A program made the position numbers and the translations under genes. Below, piece after piece: positions 59,466-64,000 of a DNA stretch of 64,000 nt. Location of the stretch: contig NZ_JAMCOS010000001.1 in NCBI RefSeq assembly GCF_028069655.1, positions 278,001 through 342,000 on the forward strand, in the 5' to 3' direction. The DNA is from Acidovorax sp. NCPPB 4044 (GTDB taxonomy: Bacteria > Pseudomonadota > Gammaproteobacteria > Burkholderiales > Burkholderiaceae_C). Under the pieces are notes generated by a model. It did not search any database, was not told the origin of the DNA, and saw only the letters and a program-made list of their open reading frames with translations. Each line of letters begins with the position of its first letter. Position 1 is the first letter of the stretch.

Positions 59466-60347
59466 TCAGGCGCCCGACAGCCAGTGCTTGAGTTCCGCCA
59501 CGGCGTGGGGTTGCCGCTGCTTGCGTGGCGACACCAGGTAATACCCCGCGTCGGTCCGCATCGCGTAGCGAAAGATCTGCACCAGGCGGCCCGCGGACAG
59601 GTCCTGGGCCACGAAGTCCTTCTGGACCAGCGCCACGCCCTGGCCCGTGAGCGCGGCGTCGATGGCCAGCGTGGTCTGGTTGAACCAGATGGCCTGCGGC
59701 GGCGGTGCCGGAGCGTGCTCCGCGCACTGCTCCAGGTACTGGTCCCAGGGGGACTGCGAGTCGTGCAGCAGCACATACCGGCCTGCGCCCGGGGCTGTGG
59801 GCACCGGCCCGGAGCCGTCGAGCCACCTTGCGCTGCCGACCGCGACCAGGCATTCCTCGAACAGCAGATCGGCCTGCAATCCCGGGCCGAAGGGGGGACG
59901 GCCATACCGCACGGCCAGGTCCACGGCCTCCGTGTGGAAGTGCGACAGCCGCTCGGTCGCGAGAATGCGCAAATCCACGCCGGGATGGAGACGCGTGTAG
60001 TCCGCCAGTCTCGGGATGAGCCATTTGGCAGCAAACGTGGGCGTGACACTGACCGTGAGGCGCAGAGGCTCGGGCCGCAGGCCCTGGGTCGCTTCGGCCA
60101 GCATCTCAAAGGCGCGGCGCACGCCCACCACGTAGCGCTGCCCGTTCTGCGTCAGCGCCAGCGTGCGGGGATGGCGCTCGAACAGCTTCAGGCCGAGGTC
60201 TGCCTCCAGCGCACGGATCTGCTGTGCCACCGCACCCTGGGTCACGCCCAACTCCAGGCCGGCCAGCCGGAAATTCAGATGCCGGCTGGCCACTTCGAAC
60301 GCACGCAGGGCATTGAGGGAAGGCGTCGAACCCAATGGATTGCTCAT
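59466..60347 (-). CDS. LysR family transcriptional regulator (GcvA-like)
   Basis: 293 residues. N-terminal winged HTH: NALRAFEVASRHLNFRLAGLELGVTQGAVAQQIRALEADLG (residues ~12-52). Effector domain with PTFAAKWLIPRLADYTRLHPGVDLRI and VDLAVRYGRPPFGPGLQADLLF, features of the GcvA/AmpR group. The last residues are GYYLVSPRKQRQ. Divergent from an SDR gene, whose transcription it probably controls. A palindrome GTAGA-TTT-TCTAC (60352-60364) just upstream of its start could be its operator. Confidence 0.93.
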   Translation of the reverse strand: MSNPLGSTPSLNALRAFEVASRHLNFRLAGLELGVTQGAVAQQIRALEADLGLKLFERHPRTLALTQNGQRYVVGVRRAFEMLAEATQGLRPEPLRLTVSVTPTFAAKWLIPRLADYTRLHPGVDLRILATERLSHFHTEAVDLAVRYGRPPFGPGLQADLLFEECLVAVGSARWLDGSGPVPTAPGAGRYVLLHDSQSPWDQYLEQCAEHAPAPPPQAIWFNQTTLAIDAALTGQGVALVQKDFVAQDLSAGRLVQIFRYAMRTDAGYYLVSPRKQRQPHAVAELKHWLSGA

Positions 60348-60351
60348 GGGT

Positions 60352-60364
60352 GTAGATTTTCTAC
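60352..60364. promoter_or_regulatory. Short dyad in the LysR/SDR intergenic region
   Basis: Perfect 5-bp inverted repeat GTAGA / TCTAC around TTT, 5 bp upstream of the LysR start, and similar to T-N11-A LysR boxes. A TCTACAC occurrence nearby (60402-60408) might be a second half-site. Confidence 0.4.
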
Positions 60365-60465
60365 TGTATCGGAGCAGTTATTTCTCTATATCGATCCGGT
60401 TCTACACACAGAAAAAGGAAAACAATTCCCGCACATCGGCCGGGTAGCGGCTGGAAGGGCGATTG

Positions 60466-61170
60466 ATGGCAGTAGAAAAAGTGGCAGTGATCACGGCCGG
60501 TGGAACGGGCATTGGCGCCGCGGCGGCCCGCCGGCTGGCGGCGGACGGCTTTCGGGTGGGCATTCTTTCCTCGTCCGGCAAGGGAGAGGCCTTGGCCGAG
60601 GAACTGGGCGGCATCGGCGTCACCGGATCGAACCAATCGGTGGAAGACCTCGGCCGGCTCGTGGATCGCGTGCAGGACCGGTGGGGGCGCATCGATGCAC
60701 TGGTCAACAGCGCGGGGCACGGGCCACGCGCCCCTCTGCTCGAACTGTCCGACGAGCAGTGGCTGCAGGGGATGGAAACGTATCTGCTCAACGTGGTCCG
60801 CCCGACCCGGCTCGTTGCGCCCATCATGCAGAGGCAGCAGGCTGGCGCGATCGTGAATATCTCATCGGCCTGGGCGCTGGAGCCGAGCGCGTTGTTTCCG
60901 GCTTCTTCCATCATCCGGTCAGGCCTCGCGGCGTTCACCCGTATCTTCGTGGACGGCTATTCCCGCGACAACATCCGCATGAACAACGTGCTGCCCGGCT
61001 GGATCGACAGCCTGCCGGTGTGGGAAGAGCGCCGCGCCAGCGTGCCCCTCCAGCGGTACGGCAGGGTCGAGGAGGTGGCGGCGACGGTGGCCTTTCTGGT
61101 ATCCGGAGGCGCGGCCTATATCACCGGGCAGAACCTGCGGGTCGACGGCGGGCTGATGCGGTCCCCTTGA
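60466..61170 (+). CDS. SDR-family oxidoreductase with altered active site
   Basis: 234 residues with a classical Rossmann fold: VAVITAGGTGIGAAAARRLA (TGxxxGIG), NSAGHGPRAPLLELSD (NAG motif) and IVNISSAWALEPS (SS of the catalytic loop). In the YxxxK region, where YSASKAAL is expected, the sequence is SSIIRSGLAAFTR, so the catalytic Tyr is Ser and the catalytic Lys is Arg. The C-terminal PGWIDSLPVWEERR and GQNLRVDGG are conserved. ATG 60466 has GGAAGG upstream (60452-60457). It may use another proton donor, or be a non-classical SDR; function unknown. Divergent from LysR. Confidence 0.85.
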   Translation: MAVEKVAVITAGGTGIGAAAARRLAADGFRVGILSSSGKGEALAEELGGIGVTGSNQSVEDLGRLVDRVQDRWGRIDALVNSAGHGPRAPLLELSDEQWLQGMETYLLNVVRPTRLVAPIMQRQQAGAIVNISSAWALEPSALFPASSIIRSGLAAFTRIFVDGYSRDNIRMNNVLPGWIDSLPVWEERRASVPLQRYGRVEEVAATVAFLVSGGAAYITGQNLRVDGGLMRSP

Positions 61171-61197
61171 CGGGAAACCGCGTCTTCTGCCGCATGG

Positions 61198-64000
61198 CTA
61201 CGGGCCCGGGTCTGGCGCCGAACGGGCCCACAGGCTCATCCCGGTCAGCAGCGCGCCCGCGCACCACAGATAGAAGAACAGCGTGGTCAGGTGGGCCGCG
61301 ATCCCGCTCTGGCCCAGCCACAAGGCGGCCATCGACAGCACCAGGGCTGCCACCGCGCCCACGAAGAGCGGGCCGCCAGGCACACCATAGAGCTTGCTGG
61401 CCCAGCGGGGGCGGAAAGCTTCCAGGGCGGGGCGCGCAGCGTGCATGGCGAGCCACCATGCGGCGACAGCGACGATGGCGCCCATGGTGATCCAGAGGTT
61501 CTCGCGTCGCACGACAGCGGTCGAAGCCAAGCCAATGGCGTATAGCCCGGCGCTGCAGGCTCCCACCAGGAGGGCCGGACTGGCGGCTGCCGTGCGCAGG
61601 AATGGCAGGCCTTTGGCCAGGGTGGAGTGCCCCAGCAGCAGGGCGGCTGCAGCCAGCAGGGCTGCACAGGTCAGCAGCTGCTTGGGGAAACCGGAAGTAC
61701 CCGCCAGCCAGGCCAGCCAGGCCAGCCACAGCACCGCAACGGTGGCGCGGAGCGGGGCCAGGGCTGCAGGAGAGCCGACGCGCGGAAGCCAGAGCCCGAT
61801 GCACACCGTCAGGACCAGCAGCCCGCCGGCCGCGATGAACCAGGGCGCGTCCGGGCCCCCGCGGCCTCCGCGCCAGATCCAGAAGCAGGCCAGCGCTACC
61901 CCCACCACTTTGAGCGCAGGTTCGCCGTACGCGGAAACCGCCGTTCGAAGGGGAGCCCATGCACTGTGCACCGCACGGCTTCTGTGACCTGGCAATGTCC
62001 AGCGACCTGCCGCGGCCTGTAGTGCCGGCATGCGGAGCGTCGCCAGCAGCACTGCGGCGGCAAACAACACCAGCCAGGCACTTTGCATGCGCAGTCCGGC
62101 CTCGGGGGACGGCGCAGCCTGCTGGGACTGGCGGCGCCCGGCCTCCTGCCGATCGGCAAGCCGGGGCCACAGCGCGGTCTCTGCCACCCAGGTGATGCGC
62201 CGCAATTCGAACAGGTCCTCATCGTCCCAGTGCACGGACGGCGCCGGTTGCCCATCGGCGCCGATCCACGTCCCGTAGTCCAGCCACACCGGGGCAGGCA
62301 GTGCCGGGAAATCCTGGAGGGAACTCCGGTCCGGCTGCAGCGCCGCATGGCCTGTGCCCAGACGCAGGACCAGCCCATCGGCGAGGGCCTGGCGTACCGA
62401 AGGCACCGTGCCGACCCCCAGGACCACGCCCAGTTCAGCCCCCGGCGCGGGGGGGGTGGACAGGTGGGCCGTCCACGCCATGGTCTTGACCGTTTCGTCG
62501 GCGGCGAAGCCGCCATTCCTCAGTATTTCGGAGAGCCCGGTCTGCCACTCCGTGTCCACGGGGCACAGGCGCTGACGGGCGTGGGAACCCCGATCGCCTG
62601 TGACTTCCAGCGTGAGCCAGCACGCTTCGGAAGGTGCTGCGCCGGTCCCCTGGGTGATGCGGGCCTGGAGCAGGTCGCCGGCGCGCACTGGCGCAGGGGA
62701 ACTGTCCCATCGGTAGGTACCATCCGCCGGCAAGCCCGTCTGGCGCGCCAGCGCTTGGGGCAATAGCTTCCAGCCCGGGCGCGGCTGCTCTGCGATGAGG
62801 GAGTGCGGAACGGCATCGGAACGGAAGATGCCGATGCCGGCCAAGGTCCAGTCCTCTGCCGCCCCTGTGGGCTGGAAGCGTACGCGGACGGCTTGGACCC
62901 GGCTCCCCGCCGGCAGGCCGGGGGGCAGAAGCTGTGCCCGGTTCGGACCCACCTCGAATCGCTCCACGGCTCCGGAGTCCAGTTGCAATTCAGCGTGCAG
63001 TGTGTCGAACTGCCGCGCACCTGCAGGCATATCCACATAGATGCGAAGCTGCGGCTGTACGGCGACGTCCGTCTTCCATTCCAATTGCGCAGCGCGGATG
63101 CCCGAGGCCTGCATGCCCTCCTTGCCCACGGTGGCGACTGGCTTGTCGCCCGCCCATTGCCAGCGTGCCGCCCAACCGGGCAACTCCGCGTGGAACCCGG
63201 GGATGTCGCTGCGGCCCAGCGTCGGCTGGGCCTGGGCGATCGGCAGCCAGGCCATCCACTGGAGCCATTCCACCGAACCCTCGCGGGGCGGCAGGAACGG
63301 CCCTCCCAGCTTCTCGAGGGTCTTGCCGACCTTCGACTGGAAGACCGGTTGGGATGGCGCACGCTGCGCCTGGATCAGATGGGCCCGGATGGGTCCGAGA
63401 TCGCATCCGGAGGGGCTTTGCACCGCCAGGCCCACCACATCCTGGTGCGCCTCCGGTGGCCCACCCTGCAGATCGCGCAAGGGAAATTGGTATCGGCGGC
63501 GAAGCTTGCCGGACGCCTCATCCTTCAGGGTTTGGATTTTCGTGGTCTGGCCGCTGTCGGAAGCGGGCGCGCCCATTTCCGGATCGGCCAGCACGCGCAT
63601 GCTCTGGAGAGGCTTGCGCGCGGCCACCTCGGCTTCGGTGCCCTGGTAGGCGATCAGTATCTCGGCGAGGTGCGGATCGGTACCCCAGCGCGCCGTGTCC
63701 GACAGGATGGATCCCAGGTAGAGGGAGACCCGCGTGCGTGTTCCGTCGTCTTCCGTGCGGCTCGTGAACTCGCTGCCCGAGAGCAACTGGGTGGCGCGTG
63801 CCCCGGTTCCTTTGCCGATGGACAAGTTCACGCCGCTGAGAACGGTCTTGCTCGGGAATTCCAGCTGGATCGTGTGACTGCGGCGCAGCGGCACATCCAT
63901 GCGGCGCTGAAGCACCGTGAAATCGCCGTCCTGCGCGTACCGCCACCGCAGATCGGGTGCCAGTCCCAGCTGGCGCCGGACGATGTATCCCAGATCCTTC
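61198..64000 (-). CDS. Large unrecognised membrane protein (partial, 5' end off the right edge)
   Basis: The frame is open to base 64000, so the N-terminus is missing; at least 934 residues. The N-terminal ~590 visible residues look periplasmic and beta-rich, with repeated segments such as WLTLEVTGDRGSHARQRLCP and WTAHLSTPPAPGAELGVVLGVG that resemble two similar sub-domains. The last ~300 residues contain eight or nine hydrophobic segments (SAWLVLFAAAVLLATL, PWFIAAGGLLVLTVCIGLWL, LLTCAALLAAAALLLG, LWITMGAIVAVAAWWLA). No family could be assigned. The stop is 27 bp after the SDR stop on the other strand. Confidence 0.6.
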   Translation of the reverse strand, partial: KDLGYIVRRQLGLAPDLRWRYAQDGDFTVLQRRMDVPLRRSHTIQLEFPSKTVLSGVNLSIGKGTGARATQLLSGSEFTSRTEDDGTRTRVSLYLGSILSDTARWGTDPHLAEILIAYQGTEAEVAARKPLQSMRVLADPEMGAPASDSGQTTKIQTLKDEASGKLRRRYQFPLRDLQGGPPEAHQDVVGLAVQSPSGCDLGPIRAHLIQAQRAPSQPVFQSKVGKTLEKLGGPFLPPREGSVEWLQWMAWLPIAQAQPTLGRSDIPGFHAELPGWAARWQWAGDKPVATVGKEGMQASGIRAAQLEWKTDVAVQPQLRIYVDMPAGARQFDTLHAELQLDSGAVERFEVGPNRAQLLPPGLPAGSRVQAVRVRFQPTGAAEDWTLAGIGIFRSDAVPHSLIAEQPRPGWKLLPQALARQTGLPADGTYRWDSSPAPVRAGDLLQARITQGTGAAPSEACWLTLEVTGDRGSHARQRLCPVDTEWQTGLSEILRNGGFAADETVKTMAWTAHLSTPPAPGAELGVVLGVGTVPSVRQALADGLVLRLGTGHAALQPDRSSLQDFPALPAPVWLDYGTWIGADGQPAPSVHWDDEDLFELRRITWVAETALWPRLADRQEAGRRQSQQAAPSPEAGLRMQSAWLVLFAAAVLLATLRMPALQAAAGRWTLPGHRSRAVHSAWAPLRTAVSAYGEPALKVVGVALACFWIWRGGRGGPDAPWFIAAGGLLVLTVCIGLWLPRVGSPAALAPLRATVAVLWLAWLAWLAGTSGFPKQLLTCAALLAAAALLLGHSTLAKGLPFLRTAAASPALLVGACSAGLYAIGLASTAVVRRENLWITMGAIVAVAAWWLAMHAARPALEAFRPRWASKLYGVPGGPLFVGAVAALVLSMAALWLGQSGIAAHLTTLFFYLWCAGALLTGMSLWARSAPDPGP

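Overview
The window is GC-rich, gene-dense bacterial chromosome with the gene content and signal-peptide style of a betaproteobacterium of the Comamonadaceae, most like Acidovorax/Paracidovorax (plant-associated). This assignment rests on family resemblance of the proteins (Comamonadaceae-type porins, a pyrB–pseudo-pyrC pair, a Coq7 hydroxylase) and was not tested by a database search. No rRNA, tRNA, CRISPR array, prophage or insertion sequence was recognised.

Layout. 1-5810: a photolyase (cut by the left edge) faces algH-ruvX-pyrR-pyrB-pyrC'-plsC, a tightly packed operon of housekeeping and pyrimidine genes whose dihydroorotase has lost its metal ligands. 5853-9108: a divergent Fe3+-type ABC ATPase/permease pair and an ArsC-like reductase. 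9164-19572: a type II secretion cluster, gspG-H-I-J-K-L-M-N-D-E on the minus strand and gspC divergent; gspF is absent and GspE lacks its zinc-binding cysteines. 19682-24215: cobalamin genes, ilvA with a long leader that holds a candidate small RNA or attenuator, an OsmC-like protein and coq7. 24510-36733: two porins and a peptide-type ABC operon with two substrate-binding proteins and an M20 amidohydrolase.

36831-45338: DoxX, a chemotaxis receptor, a decayed region with the remnant of a beta-ketoacyl synthase, then the sugar-phosphate locus hexR-like, zwf // tal, pgi. 45594-54760: a mannitol/sorbitol-type operon (binding protein, two permeases, ATPase, polyol dehydrogenase, fructokinase broken by an amber codon, AraC regulator, xylulokinase). 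54986-57076: a Fur-box-controlled TonB-dependent receptor. 57186-59290: groES-groEL under a perfect CIRCE operator. 59466-64000: a LysR regulator facing an unusual SDR, and a large unrecognised membrane protein cut by the right edge.

Two dispersed repeat families stand out. A 47-bp element occurs seven times (six full-length, one half copy); two copies are read in the same frame inside signal peptides (GspD and an ABC binding protein) and one lies inside pgi. A roughly 100-bp GC-rich hairpin element occurs two or three times between co-directional genes. Four genes also share a -10-like hexamer exactly 6 nt upstream of the ATG, as expected for leaderless mRNAs.
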